From: Chloroflexota bacterium
Lineage (GTDB): Bacteria; Chloroflexota; Anaerolineae; UBA1429
Direction of reading: 5' to 3'
DNA length: 64,000 nucleotides
Assembly: GCA_012729455.1 (NCBI GenBank)
Contig: JAAYDC010000014.1
Span: 36,692 to 100,691, forward strand
Below are positions 51,809-61,806 of this stretch, piece by piece. The number at the start of each line of letters is the position of its first letter. Position 1 is the stretch's first letter. The notes beneath the pieces were generated by a model. That model worked only from the letters and a program-made list of their open reading frames with translations. It was not told the DNA's origin and ran no database searches. A program made the translations under genes and the position numbers.

Positions 51809-52672
51809 ATGAAGGTTCGCAAGCCGATCGTCAGTGGCACTTTTTACCCCGCCGATAAACACTCCTGCCTGCAGCAGATCGAGGGTTACCTGGCTCAGGT
51901 GCCCGAGCTGGATACCAGCCGCCCGCTGTTGGCTGCCCTGGTGCCGCATGCCGGCTGGTACTATTCCGGCGCTACTGCGGCCTGGGTATATCGCACGCTG
52001 CAAAGCCAGCCGGCACCCGATACTGTCATCCTGCTGGGAGCGGTGCATCGCTGGGGCGTGGCGGGAGCTACGATCGCTGCCGCCGATGCGTGGCAGACGC
52101 CCATCGGTCTGGCTGATATAGATGACTCGCTGCGCACCGAGCTGCTGGCTGCGGGTAACGGCAGCATCCTGATTGACGATGCTGCGCATGCCGAGGATCA
52201 CGCCATCGAAGTGCAGCTGCCCTTTGTGCAAGTGAGCGCGCCGGCAGCGTGCATCCTGCCGATTGCTGTGCCGCCCGATGCGCGTGCCCTGCAGCTGGGC
52301 AGGCTACTCGGTAAGGTGGTCAGCACCAGCCGAAAAAACGCCGTGGTGTTGGCATCCTCCGACCTGACGCACTATGGCCCGAATTATGGCATGGCCCCGG
52401 CTGGCACCGGACAAGCCGGCCTGGAGTGGGCGCATCGCAACGACCAGCAATTCCTCGAGCGTGCCGTAGCGATGGATGCTGAGGGCGTGCTGGAGGCAGC
52501 CGACCGCACCCGCAGCGCATGCGGGGCGGGCGCCCTGGCTGCTGCCATCACCTATGCCCAGCAGCTAGGCGCCAGAGCGGGCCAGCTGCTCTATTACACC
52601 ACCAGCTATGAGGTGCATCCGCGCGGCCAACCCAGCGACCTGGTCGGCTACGCCGCCATGCACTACGGGTAA
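51809..52672 (+). CDS. MEMO1 family protein (AmmeMemoRadiSam system protein B)
   Basis: This 287-residue protein belongs to the Memo family, homologous to a copper- or iron-dependent class of dioxygenase-like proteins. Conserved histidines appear in ALVPHAGWYYSGATAA and in LGAVHRWG, followed by EDHAIEVQLPFVQ and ASSDLTHYGPNYG. In many bacteria it is part of a three-gene AmmeMemoRadiSam system, but the other two are not adjacent here. The start at 51809 has ACAGGAG. It precedes priA by 4 bp. Confidence 0.92.
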   Translation: MKVRKPIVSGTFYPADKHSCLQQIEGYLAQVPELDTSRPLLAALVPHAGWYYSGATAAWVYRTLQSQPAPDTVILLGAVHRWGVAGATIAAADAWQTPIGLADIDDSLRTELLAAGNGSILIDDAAHAEDHAIEVQLPFVQVSAPAACILPIAVPPDARALQLGRLLGKVVSTSRKNAVVLASSDLTHYGPNYGMAPAGTGQAGLEWAHRNDQQFLERAVAMDAEGVLEAADRTRSACGAGALAAAITYAQQLGARAGQLLYYTTSYEVHPRGQPSDLVGYAAMHYG

Positions 52673-52676
52673 CCAG

Positions 52677-55193
52677 ATGGCTCCCACTGCCCCCGAACCG
52701 CCCCCCAGCGAGCTGCGCTATGCCGTGGTGGTGGTCAACACGCCTATCAGCCGGCGGGTAACCTCTGTCACCGCCGAGGAAACCGATGCCGAAGAGGGCA
52801 GCCCTTATTCGCGTTCGTTTCACTATCTGATCCAAACCGGCATGAATGTTGAGCTTGGTCAGCTGGTGTGGGTGCCCTTTCAGACGCGCACGCTGCAGGG
52901 AATCGTGGTTGCACTCGACGACAGCGCCCCCGTCAGCAACGTGCGCCAGATCCTGCGCGTAGCCGATCAGCTTCCAGTGCTCTCGCCCAAGCTGCTTGAG
53001 CTGGCCGGATGGATCAGCCGCACCTACCTGGCGCCGCTGCAACAGGTGGTGGCGGCCATGCTGCCACAGGGAGTGCTGCAGGGCGTGGACGTGGTGGTAC
53101 GTCCGCTGCCGCTGCCAGAGAACGCCGAGTTATCCAGCCAGCAGCGCCAGCTGTATGAGCTGCTCACCAAGCATCAGGCCCTGACCTATGCACGCCTGCA
53201 GCGCCTCAGCCCGCTTGGCAACTGGCGCGCTGTCATCGACCAGCTGGTGCGCCGCAACTGGGCATCGCGCGCCAGCGAATCGCAACCGCCTGCGGTACGC
53301 ACCAAGCGCATGACCCTGGTACGCGTGGCGCCGGATGCGTTACAGATCAAACCCGGATCCGCAGCGCAGCGGCGTGCCCTGCAGTATTTAAAGCCTTTTG
53401 GCGAGCGCTGGGTACGCCTCGACCAGGCCCTGGAAGAAAGTGAGGTCAGCCGCGCGGTGTATCGCGGGATGATCGAGCGCAGGGTGCTCGAAACCCGTGA
53501 AGAGGACGTCTTGCGCGACCCGCTGCAGGGCATGACCTTTGCACCGCAACAACCTCCGCCTCTCACCAGCGAACAGGAAGCCGCCTGGGAAGCAATTCGC
53601 ACCGACCTGGATGCCCCCCAAAACAAACCTTTTGCGCTGCAGGGGGTGACTGGCTCAGGCAAGACCGAGGTATACCTGCGGGCTGCTGCACATGCCCTCG
53701 AACAGGGGCGCGATGCCATTATTCTGGTGCCCGAGATCTCGCTTACGCCGCAGAATATCCGCCGTTTTGGGGCGCGCTTCGGCGAGCGCCTGGCGGTGAT
53801 GCATTCGCAGCTGACTCCCGGCGAGCGCTACGACCAGTGGCGCCGTATCCGCGCCTCGAGCGGCAACGTGGTGATCGGTGCTCGCTCGGCACTCTTTGCA
53901 CCGGTGAACCGCCTGGGGCTGGTGGTGCTGGATGAAGAGCACGAGTGGACTTACAAGCAGGAAAACACCCCGCGCTACCACGCGCGTGACGCCGCCGCCG
54001 AACTGTGCCGGCTGTGGGGCGCCACCTGCCTGCTGGGCAGCGCCACACCCTCGCTCGAGTCATCCTATCAGGCGGAGCTGGGCAACTACCGCGCCCTTTA
54101 CCTGACTCAGCGCCTTACGCCGCAGCACCAGCCCGACGCGCGCTCGCCGCAGGTGCGCGTATCCGAGCTGCCGGCAGCGCAGGTGGTGGATATGCGCCGT
54201 GAATTGGCTGAGGGCAACACCTCGATCTTTAGCCGGGCGCTGCAGAGCCGCCTCGAACAGGTGCTCGCCAACCAGCAGCAGGCGATCCTGTTCCTCAACC
54301 GGCGCGGCAGTGCCAGCTTTGTGCTGTGCCGCGATTGCGGGACGGTACTCGAGTGCCCACGCTGCGAGCTACCGCTCACCTACCACAACGCCCGCAGCTC
54401 GCTGGTATGCCATCATTGCGGATTCCGGCGCGCCAACATCTCCGAGTGCCCCAGCTGCGGCAGCAAACGCATCCGCTACTTTGGGTTGGGCACCGAACGG
54501 GTAGAAAAAGCCCTGGCCGAACGCTTTCCGGTTGCGCGGGTGATCCGCTGGGACCAGGACACCACGACAAAGCGCGGCCAGCACGACCGCATCCTAGAGC
54601 AGTTTACGCGCGCCGAGGCCGACATCATGGTGGGTACCCAGATGGTGGCCAAGGGGCTGGATCTGCCGCGTGTTACGCTGGTGGGGGTGATCAGCGCCGA
54701 TACCATGCTGCACCTGCCCGACCTGCGCGCCAGCGAACGCACCTTTCAGCTGCTGACCCAGGTGGCCGGCCGCGCCGGGCGCAGCGACCTGGGCGGCGAG
54801 GTGATCATCCAGACCTATAACCCCGACCATCCTGCCGTCACAACCGCCAGCCGCCACGACGTTCCCGGCTTTTATGCCCATGAGATGGCCTTCCGGCGCG
54901 CGCACTGGTATCCGCCACTTTCGCGACTGGTGCTGATGCGCTACCTGAACAAAAACGCCCAGGCTGCCCAACTGGGAGCCCAGGCGGTTGCCGAGCAGCT
55001 GCGCCAGCGCCGTGCGCGCCTGGGGCTGGCCGAGTTGGATATCATCGGGCCAACCCCTAGCTTTTACGCCCAGATACAGGGCCAGTACCGCTGGCAGCTC
55101 TTGCTGCGCGGCAGCGACCCGGCCTCCTTGCTGCGCGACATGTTCCTGCCGATCGGCTGGCAGGTGGATGTCGACCCTTATAACATGCTCTAG
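52677..55193 (+). CDS. priA: Primosomal protein N' (PriA helicase)
   Basis: This 838-residue helicase restarts stalled replication forks. The N-terminal DNA-binding domain is followed by the Walker A motif in LQGVTGSGKTEVYLRAA and the DEEHEWTYKQENTPRYHARD motif II. The zinc-binding insert has four CxxC pairs (CRDCG, CPRC, CHHC, CPSC), with PriA-like spacing. Motifs LGSATPSLES, GLGTERVEKAL and GTQMVAKGLDLPRVTLVG complete it. The start at 52677 gives normal length. Confidence 0.97.
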   Translation: MAPTAPEPPPSELRYAVVVVNTPISRRVTSVTAEETDAEEGSPYSRSFHYLIQTGMNVELGQLVWVPFQTRTLQGIVVALDDSAPVSNVRQILRVADQLPVLSPKLLELAGWISRTYLAPLQQVVAAMLPQGVLQGVDVVVRPLPLPENAELSSQQRQLYELLTKHQALTYARLQRLSPLGNWRAVIDQLVRRNWASRASESQPPAVRTKRMTLVRVAPDALQIKPGSAAQRRALQYLKPFGERWVRLDQALEESEVSRAVYRGMIERRVLETREEDVLRDPLQGMTFAPQQPPPLTSEQEAAWEAIRTDLDAPQNKPFALQGVTGSGKTEVYLRAAAHALEQGRDAIILVPEISLTPQNIRRFGARFGERLAVMHSQLTPGERYDQWRRIRASSGNVVIGARSALFAPVNRLGLVVLDEEHEWTYKQENTPRYHARDAAAELCRLWGATCLLGSATPSLESSYQAELGNYRALYLTQRLTPQHQPDARSPQVRVSELPAAQVVDMRRELAEGNTSIFSRALQSRLEQVLANQQQAILFLNRRGSASFVLCRDCGTVLECPRCELPLTYHNARSSLVCHHCGFRRANISECPSCGSKRIRYFGLGTERVEKALAERFPVARVIRWDQDTTTKRGQHDRILEQFTRAEADIMVGTQMVAKGLDLPRVTLVGVISADTMLHLPDLRASERTFQLLTQVAGRAGRSDLGGEVIIQTYNPDHPAVTTASRHDVPGFYAHEMAFRRAHWYPPLSRLVLMRYLNKNAQAAQLGAQAVAEQLRQRRARLGLAELDIIGPTPSFYAQIQGQYRWQLLLRGSDPASLLRDMFLPIGWQVDVDPYNML

Positions 55194-55199
55194 CAGGCG

Positions 55200-56867
55200 T
55201 TACTGCAGGGCATCCAACTTGATGCGCTTGAGACGCTTCATGCAGTCGTTGGCGCCGCGCCCGAAATAATCATGCAAGGTCAAATACTCGGCATACAGGC
55301 GGTCGTACATGGCCTTATTGGCAGGCGAGGGCGTATAGGTGGTCTCCTGCAAGGCAGCCATCCGCTCAGCCGCAGCCACGATCGAATCAAAGCCGCCCGC
55401 AGCCGCTCCAGCTGCCACAGCGCCGTGCATGGCCGACCCGAGGGCGCCGGCCTGTTGGCTGGCCACCACGCGGATCTGATGCCCGGTGACATCCGCATAG
55501 ATCTGCATAAGCAGCTTGGCGCGTTCGGGCAAGCCGCCGGCAGCCACCAGTTCGTTGACAGCCACACCGTTATCCTGAAAAGCGCCGATGATCACGCGCG
55601 TGCCAAAGGCGGTCGCCTCAATCAGCGCGCGGTAGATTTCCTCCGGTTTGGTGGCCAATGTCGCGCCGATGAGCAGGCCCGTCAGGTCAACATCTACCAG
55701 TACCGAGCGATTGCCGTTCCACCAATCGAGCGCTAGTAGGCCGGATTCGCCCACCTTGAGCTGAGCGGCTTTGGCCTCCAGCAGCTGGTACAGGCTGATG
55801 CCCTGAGCCTGCGCTTCAGCGACGTAGGCGGCCGGCACGCAGTTTTCGACAAACCAGGCAAAGTGGTCGCCCACGCACGACTGGCCGGCCTCGTAGCCAA
55901 ACAACCCCGGAATGACGCCATCTTCGACCACACCACACATCCCCGGCACGATGCGCTGCTCCTCGCCCAGCACCAGATGGCAGGTGGAGGTGCCCATAAT
56001 CATGACCATGCGGCCGGGGCTGGTGACAGTAGCGGCCGGCACCGAGACGTGCGCATCCACGTTGGCAACCGCCACGGCGGTGCCAGGCTGCAGGCCGGTG
56101 GCTTCAGCCATGGCAGCCGTCAACCCGCCGGCGCGACGTCCGATCGGCAGGATCCTCTCGGACATTTTCTCGGCCACGATATTGCGCATCCGGGGGTCAA
56201 GCGCAGCGAAAAAGTCGGGGCTGGGAAAGCCCTCACGCTTGCTCCACATGGCCTTGTAGCCGGCCGTGCACGAATTGCGCGTTTCGACGCCCGTCAGCTG
56301 CCAGATCGTCCAGTCGGCCGCCTCAATCAGCCGGTCAGCCGCCTGATATACCTCGGGGGCCTCGTCGAGGATCTGCATCGCCTTGGGAAAGAACCACTCG
56401 GATGAGATCTTGCCGCCATAACGCGCCAACCAGCTCTCGCCGCGTTCGCCGGCGATCTGGTTCAGGCGGTTGGCCTCGGGCTGTGCGGCGTGGTGCTTCC
56501 ATAGCTTGGCCCAGGCGTGCGGGTTGGCACGCCACTCGGGCAGCTGGCAAAGCGGGGTGCCATCCGCCTTGGTGGGTAGCATGGTGCAGGCGGTAAAATC
56601 GATGCCAATGCCGATGATATCCTGCGGGTTGACCTTGCTTTCGGCCAGGACGCGCCGCACCGTCTCGATAAAACCGCGCACATAATCCTGCGGGTTTTGC
56701 AGCGCCCAGTCGGGCTCCAGACGCACCCCCGAGCTCGGCAGGCGCTCGTCAATGACGCCATCGGCGTAGGGGTAGACGGCCTGAGTAAGTTCGCGGCCAT
56801 CCGCCAGGTCGATCAGCACGGCGCGCGCCGATTCGGTGCCATAGTCGATCCCCAGTGCGTACTTCAT
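55200..56867 (-). CDS. araB: Ribulokinase (FGGY family)
   Basis: This 555-residue enzyme phosphorylates L-ribulose (or a close pentulose) in arabinose use. [20 protein letters not shown] opens the FGGY N-domain; [20 protein letters not shown] and [20 protein letters not shown] are ribulokinase features. Later [20 protein letters not shown] and [20 protein letters not shown] mark the C-domain. Arabinose from the GH127 enzyme at 6837 would feed this step. It is followed by 10 bp after the epimerase gene in the same direction. Confidence 0.93.
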   Translation of the reverse strand: MKYALGIDYGTESARAVLIDLADGRELTQAVYPYADGVIDERLPSSGVRLEPDWALQNPQDYVRGFIETVRRVLAESKVNPQDIIGIGIDFTACTMLPTKADGTPLCQLPEWRANPHAWAKLWKHHAAQPEANRLNQIAGERGESWLARYGGKISSEWFFPKAMQILDEAPEVYQAADRLIEAADWTIWQLTGVETRNSCTAGYKAMWSKREGFPSPDFFAALDPRMRNIVAEKMSERILPIGRRAGGLTAAMAEATGLQPGTAVAVANVDAHVSVPAATVTSPGRMVMIMGTSTCHLVLGEEQRIVPGMCGVVEDGVIPGLFGYEAGQSCVGDHFAWFVENCVPAAYVAEAQAQGISLYQLLEAKAAQLKVGESGLLALDWWNGNRSVLVDVDLTGLLIGATLATKPEEIYRALIEATAFGTRVIIGAFQDNGVAVNELVAAGGLPERAKLLMQIYADVTGHQIRVVASQQAGALGSAMHGAVAAGAAAGGFDSIVAAAERMAALQETTYTPSPANKAMYDRLYAEYLTLHDYFGRGANDCMKRLKRIKLDALQ

Positions 56868-56876
56868 GCCGCCCCC

Positions 56877-57794
56877 TTAGTTTCTGAAATAGTCGACGGT
56901 GCGTTCAAGCCCCTCGCGCAGGCCCGTGGTGGGTTGCCAGCCCAGCTCACGGCGTGCCTTGGTAGCGTCGATGCAGGTGCGAAAGACCTCACCCAGCTTG
57001 GCCGGCCCGTGAACCTCAGGCTGGTCGCTGCCGGTGATATCCTTGAGCAGGCGAAAGACCGTGTTGATGGAGGTGGATTCGCCCGCACCGAGGTTATAGG
57101 TCTGGCCGTCGCCGGCGGGAAGCGCCAGCACACTGGCCTGGGCGATGTCGCCAACATAGACGAAATCGCGCGATTGCTCGCCATCGCCATGGATCACCGG
57201 CTGGCGGTTCTCCAAGAGGGCCAGCGCAAAAATTGAGACGACCCCCGCCTCGCCGTGCGGATCCTGGCGCGGACCGTACACATTGGGGTATCTCAGCACG
57301 GTATAGTTGAGCCCATAGTTGCGCTGGTAAAGGTAGAGATAGTGCTCGACATGGTGCTTGCTGGCGCCGTATGGGTCGAGTGGGTTGATCGGGTGGTTTT
57401 CATCTACGGGCAGGTATTCTGGTTCGCCGTACACCGCGCCAGCGGTTGAGGCATAGATGAATTTGTTACAGCTGAAAGCGCGCGCAGTCTCCAGCAGGTT
57501 GATCGAGCCGATCACATTGACCTCGGCGTACAGGACGGGCTTGAGCATTGATTCGCGGACATTGGCCTTGGCCGCCAGGTGGCAGATGACCTCGGGACGA
57601 AAGTCGTCAAAGGCGGCCGTCAGTTGCTCGGGCTGGCGCAGATCAGCATGAAAAAAGCGCGCCTGCGGATTCACATTATCCAGTTTGCCAGTCGAAAGGT
57701 CATCAAGGATAGCCACCTCGTGACCTGCCGCCAGATAGGCATCCGCAACGTGTGACCCAATAAAGCCCGCTCCGCCTGTAACCAAGACTCTCAT
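56877..57794 (-). CDS. UDP-sugar 4-epimerase (GalE-like)
   Basis: This 305-residue short-chain dehydrogenase converts nucleotide sugars. The Rossmann motif GGAGFIGSHVADAYL is at residues 7-21, with NLSTGKLDN-like DDLSTGKLDNV after. The catalytic Ser is in ASTAGAVYGEPEY and the Tyr and Lys in YGASKHHVEHYL. YPNVYGPRQDPHGEAGVVSI is a substrate-binding block of UDP-glucose epimerases in Archaea and bacteria. It is cotranscribed with ribulokinase, which suggests a role in sugar supply or galactose use. Confidence 0.92.
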   Translation of the reverse strand: MRVLVTGGAGFIGSHVADAYLAAGHEVAILDDLSTGKLDNVNPQARFFHADLRQPEQLTAAFDDFRPEVICHLAAKANVRESMLKPVLYAEVNVIGSINLLETARAFSCNKFIYASTAGAVYGEPEYLPVDENHPINPLDPYGASKHHVEHYLYLYQRNYGLNYTVLRYPNVYGPRQDPHGEAGVVSIFALALLENRQPVIHGDGEQSRDFVYVGDIAQASVLALPAGDGQTYNLGAGESTSINTVFRLLKDITGSDQPEVHGPAKLGEVFRTCIDATKARRELGWQPTTGLREGLERTVDYFRN

Positions 57795-57804
57795 CCAAAC
57801 CCTC

Positions 57805-59490
57805 CTAAAGCCGTTTATGCGAACGGAACAACGAGATCGTAACCCATCCAGCGACCAGCAAAATCGATATAATCCCGATTTGCTCGTAGGGTATCCGTAT
57901 TCTGGTGAAAGGGATCGGCAGCGTCAAGTTGTTTCCAAAGGCAGCCACCAGCGCCGTGCCAATGATCATAGAGGCCAGTACCAGGCTTAGAGCCAGGCGG
58001 TTGGCCATCGAGGCCATCTTTTGCATCACCGGCTCCAGACGGTGGATGTTCACACCCAAGGTCAATTTTCCGTCTTCCAGCTGGGTGCTGATCTCCTCGG
58101 CTCGCGCCGGCAGCACCGTCATCAGGCGGCGCAGCTCCTGCAGGGTAAAATAGCCTTCCTTGAGTTGGTTGGCGAACGACAGCTGGTCACGCATCAGGCG
58201 CCGCGCAAAGGGCTCGACATGCGCCGCCAGGTTGATGGTTGGGTCGAGACCGACGACCACACCCTCCAGCACCATCATGGCGCGCGCCAGCAGGACCAGG
58301 TCAGATGGCAGGCGGATGTGCTGCTTGAACGAGATGCTCATCACATCTACCAGGAACTGGCTCATCGGAAAGCCCTGTATGCTGGCGCCATAGTAGCGCG
58401 GCATCAGGCGCTGGATCTCAGATTCGAGGCGTGCGCGGTTGGTGACCTGGTCGGTAATGCCCAGGCGCATGATCACATCCACGATGCCAGAGGCGCGCCG
58501 TGCCGAGAGCGCCGCCAGCAGGCTCACCAGCTCGTCGCGCATGGCTGTAGAGATATAGCCCACCGAGCCAAAATCGACGAGCCCGATGCCCTCACCCATC
58601 ACAAGGATGTTGGCAGGATGCGGGTCAGCATGAAAGACGCCGTAGCGAAATATCTGCTCGAGATAGATCGCCACGACGTGCTCGGCGATCTGCTGGCCCG
58701 TCAAACCGCTATCCTTTAAGCGTTCAGGCTCATTGAGGGGGATGCCCTCCAGGCGATCCATAGTGATCACGCGCCGGGTGGTCAGCACCCAATGGATGCG
58801 CGGGATCGCCACCTCGTCGCGACTATACACCGTGTGCAGCTGTTCGGCGTTGCGGCCTTCGACGGTATAGTCGAGTTCATCACTCAGTGCCTGGGCAAAT
58901 TCTTCTGCCAACTCGGCGATTTGGTAACGCGCCAACACTTTGGAATTGCGCTGTAAAAAGCGCGTTTGGGTGCGCAGGATATCCAGGTCAGCGCGCACCT
59001 TCTCTTCGACATTGGGCTTTTGAATCTTGACGACCACGGGCGTACCATCCAGTAGCTCGGCAGCGTGCACCTGGCCGATCGAGGCCACCCCAAGCGGTAT
59101 GGGATCGAACGAGCGAAAGAGCTGCTCGATAGGCGCACTTAGCTCGGCTTCGATGATACGGCACAGCGCATCAGCACTGGCAGCCGGCGCGGCATCCAGC
59201 AGCTTGGTCAACTCGACGATATAGTCGGGCGGCAGGATATCGGGGCGCGTACTGAGGATCTGCCCGAGCTTGATAAAGGTAGGCCCGAGCTCTTCGAGCA
59301 TCTTGCGCAGACGCTGCGGTGGAGTGAGATTGGCAAACCCTTCGGCGATATCTGTTTTATAGTTACGGGGCAAAAAGCGCTGCAGGCCAAACTGCTCGGC
59401 CAGCATACCCAGCCCGTTACGCACCAGTACCTCGGCGATGTGCCTGGCGCGGATTAACTCAACAAAGGGTCTCTTCCAGAACGCAACCAT
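57805..59490 (-). CDS. ABC1/UbiB-family atypical kinase
   Basis: This 561-residue membrane-bound kinase-like protein belongs to the UbiB/ABC1 family, linked to quinone or lipid metabolism. The signature KxGQ is in LGPTFIKLGQILSTRPDILP, and ATP-binding residues appear in VASIGQVHAAELLDGTPVVV and the invariant GVFHADPHPANILVMGEGIG with DFGSVG. Two C-terminal helices (about residues 494-516 and 534-553) anchor it. It begins 10 bp upstream of the epimerase gene in the same direction. The target is unknown. Confidence 0.92.
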   Translation of the reverse strand: MVAFWKRPFVELIRARHIAEVLVRNGLGMLAEQFGLQRFLPRNYKTDIAEGFANLTPPQRLRKMLEELGPTFIKLGQILSTRPDILPPDYIVELTKLLDAAPAASADALCRIIEAELSAPIEQLFRSFDPIPLGVASIGQVHAAELLDGTPVVVKIQKPNVEEKVRADLDILRTQTRFLQRNSKVLARYQIAELAEEFAQALSDELDYTVEGRNAEQLHTVYSRDEVAIPRIHWVLTTRRVITMDRLEGIPLNEPERLKDSGLTGQQIAEHVVAIYLEQIFRYGVFHADPHPANILVMGEGIGLVDFGSVGYISTAMRDELVSLLAALSARRASGIVDVIMRLGITDQVTNRARLESEIQRLMPRYYGASIQGFPMSQFLVDVMSISFKQHIRLPSDLVLLARAMMVLEGVVVGLDPTINLAAHVEPFARRLMRDQLSFANQLKEGYFTLQELRRLMTVLPARAEEISTQLEDGKLTLGVNIHRLEPVMQKMASMANRLALSLVLASMIIGTALVAAFGNNLTLPIPFTRIRIPYEQIGIISILLVAGWVTISLFRSHKRL

Positions 59491-59547
59491 GGCAATCTCC
59501 GCCTGCGCAATACCTGATTATAAACCAAGCTTGAGCAGATGACTAGA

Positions 59548-60034
59548 TTAACCCGCGTCAAGTTCGTGCAGCAGGAGCTCTACCGCCTGATCAGCACGCT
59601 GCGCGGCAGCCGGCGAGAGGAAGTTGCCAAAGTTAAAGCCGTCGCCCAGCATTGAGAGCGCAAAAGCCTGCGGGGTATGCTGGTAGAGCGATTGGCAATA
59701 AGCCAGCACCGGACCGGGCGAAAAGCTGTTGGTGATCATGCCTCGTTTGAGCCTGGGGGCAAGCTCCTGCCAGTAGACTTCATCCCAGTCGACACCGGGT
59801 ATATGCACATCCAGGAACACCACACGCTCATAGGGTAGGAGCTCTTCGCTCAGCTCGGGGATGAGTTGCTGGGTAGAGCACCGCCAAGCCGGGCTCCAGG
59901 TCACCCTCTTCAAGCTCGAGGATCGGCTGCTGAGCCAAGCCCAGTTTCGCGCGCAGGCGGTTGATGATATGGTACGCTACCCCATCATCACGGCGGTCGG
60001 GGTTGCCGTAAGCGATCAACAAGGTATCGAGCAT
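59548..60034 (-). pseudogene. Hydrogenase maturation protease (HybD/M52-like) with a frameshift
   Basis: A start at 60034 opens DTLLIAYGNPDRRDDGVAYH, typical of the HybD/HyaD family, and runs to about residue 55. One extra base near 59870-59873 (a C in CTCTACCCAGC) breaks the frame; the other frame continues QQLIPELSEELLPYERVVFL to a normal end at 59548. Joined, the two give a roughly 160-residue protease that would cleave [NiFe] hydrogenase precursors. The hydrogenase in this window has no C-terminal tail to cleave, so the gene may serve another enzyme or may be unneeded. It could also be a sequencing error. Confidence 0.8.
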
Positions 60035-60735
60035 GCTTCCATCACAAAAAGGGTAAAATTATCGGCCTTGACCTGCTCGTGCGGGACAGCTATTTCGGGA
60101 GCTCGCGGCGCCTGCTGCCCAAGATCATTGCTATCCGCTTCGACATCGGCACAGTTGAACGCCTCGTCGAGCGGGTACTTAACCCTACGACTCACTAACC
60201 AATTTCCAAAAAAGACACTGTACAACCGCTGCGGGCGCATCCAGCCAGTTTATTCAGACAGTCACTGGCGAGTTCTGCTTTTTCTTCAGCCCCATGACAA
60301 AGGACAACAGCTTTTTCTCTGAGAGCATGACAGTAGCGGGTTCAAGTTCGGCCACACGGCGATGGATTTTGAGCATTCTCTCAGGAAGGAGCCATTCATC
60401 TGTATTCCGATTGTGATCAAGTAAACCCAGCATCAGCATGGAATCGCCGTTTTAGAAGACTCCACGCTACCGTTTTCGGCAAGCTCCATACTCAAAAACA
60501 GCGTAGTGCAACAATGGATAAGCCAAGGTAAGCGTCGTTCAACATACCCGCGGGCAGGCGTAAAGCTCAGGGCCCAATCTACTTGAAAATAAAAAACCTT
60601 TAATGAGTTGCAATCTCGACTTAATACGCCATCTCTCTGAATGCACAAGGGTTCTACTCGAATGGGAAGGCGAAATAGGACCATCCCGGGTTGTGTACAA
60701 AATCCTTGTAACTCTGCACATGGCTTTTTTATTAT
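60035..60735. other. Composition change region without a supported gene
   Basis: Between the broken protease and the next promoter the DNA turns AT-rich. A plus-strand open stretch ending at TAA 60196-60198 reads protein-like (KIIGLDLLVRDSYFGSSRRL and on) but has no start codon and no known family. A 61-codon minus-strand frame at 60254-60439 is also without homology I can see. I treat the region as remnant or junction DNA. Confidence 0.45.
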
Positions 60736-60764
60736 TTGATTGTGGCATAAGAGTGGATGATAAT
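60736..60764 (+). promoter_or_regulatory. Promoter of the NitT/TauT-like ABC operon
   Basis: TTGATT (60736-60741) and GATAAT (60759-60764) are 17 bp apart and 49 bp upstream of the ATG at 60814. Confidence 0.6.
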
Positions 60765-60813
60765 GATTGTTGATTACCTATAGTTTGATGTGATAGCGAA
60801 AGGGAGAGATAAA

Positions 60814-61806
60814 ATGAAGAAATGGATTACTGTATTATTAGCGATGGTGCTTTGCTTGGGACTCTTTGTGGGCTGTGCACCAACAGAAAAAGGCCCGGCT
60901 CCAACTGCTGCAGTTACCACTTTCCGTATTGCCTCATTGAAAGGCCCTACCACCATGGGCATGGTCAAATTGATGAAGGATGCGGAAGATGCCTCAGTAA
61001 AGCACGATTACCAGTTTGAAATGTATGGAACTGCGGACGAGATTATTCCAAAGTTGGTAAACGGTGAGCTCGATGTTGCGCTTCTCCCTTGTAATGTAGC
61101 CAGCATCTTATACAACAGAACCGAGGGTGCAGTACAGGTAGCAGCCATCAACACGCTGGGCGTGCTCTATGTCGTAGAAAGCGGCGACACTGTGCACTCC
61201 ATCCGGGATTTAGCCGGAAAAACTATCTACAGTACTGGAAAAGGCACGACTCCCGAATTTGTCCTGAACTATATTTTGAACGCGAACGGCATCGATCCGG
61301 AAAAGGACATTACCATCGAATACAAGAGTGAAGCAACGGAAATTGCTGCAATACTCAAAGATGCAGAGAATGCCATAGCTGTTCTGCCCCAGCCCTATGT
61401 TACTGTAGTACAAATGCAGAACGATAAAATAAGGGTGGCACTGAGCCTCACAGAAGAATGGGACAAGGTGAGCACGGAAAGCAGCATGGTCACCGGTGTG
61501 GTTCTGGTGAGAAAAGCTTTTGCTGAGAAAAATCCTCTCGCCTTCCGCGAGTTTCTGGATGAGTACAAAGCCTCTACGGAATATGTCAATGCTCATGTGG
61601 AAGAAGCGGCGGCTTGGGTAGAGAGTTATGGCATTGTAGCCAAGGCACCTATTGCGGTGAAAGCGATTCCTGCTTGCAATATCACCTATATTGACGGTGA
61701 TGATATGAAAGACAAGGTAAGCGGCTATCTCGAAGTGTTGTTTAATGCGAACCCGAAATCGGTAGGTGGAACTTTACCAAAGGATGACTTCTACTTTATT
61801 AGATAA
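60814..61806 (+). CDS. ABC substrate-binding lipoprotein, NitT/TauT/SsuA (NMT1-like) type
   Basis: This 330-residue lipoprotein (LFVGC, C21) has the NMT1/SsuA fold that binds small anions or thiamine-like molecules. FRIASLKGPTTMGMVKLMKD at the start, GELDVALLPCNVASILYN and the ILKDAENAIAVLPQPYVTVV block are typical. Codon use and AT content differ from the first 60 kb and look clostridial. GGGAGA precedes the ATG; an ATG at 60790 is less likely. The permease overlaps its end. Confidence 0.9.
   Translation: MKKWITVLLAMVLCLGLFVGCAPTEKGPAPTAAVTTFRIASLKGPTTMGMVKLMKDAEDASVKHDYQFEMYGTADEIIPKLVNGELDVALLPCNVASILYNRTEGAVQVAAINTLGVLYVVESGDTVHSIRDLAGKTIYSTGKGTTPEFVLNYILNANGIDPEKDITIEYKSEATEIAAILKDAENAIAVLPQPYVTVVQMQNDKIRVALSLTEEWDKVSTESSMVTGVVLVRKAFAEKNPLAFREFLDEYKASTEYVNAHVEEAAAWVESYGIVAKAPIAVKAIPACNITYIDGDDMKDKVSGYLEVLFNANPKSVGGTLPKDDFYFIR

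Noticed and set aside
60254..60439. 61-codon minus-strand frame
   Set aside because: No ribosome site, no recognisable family, and it lies in a remnant-rich junction region.
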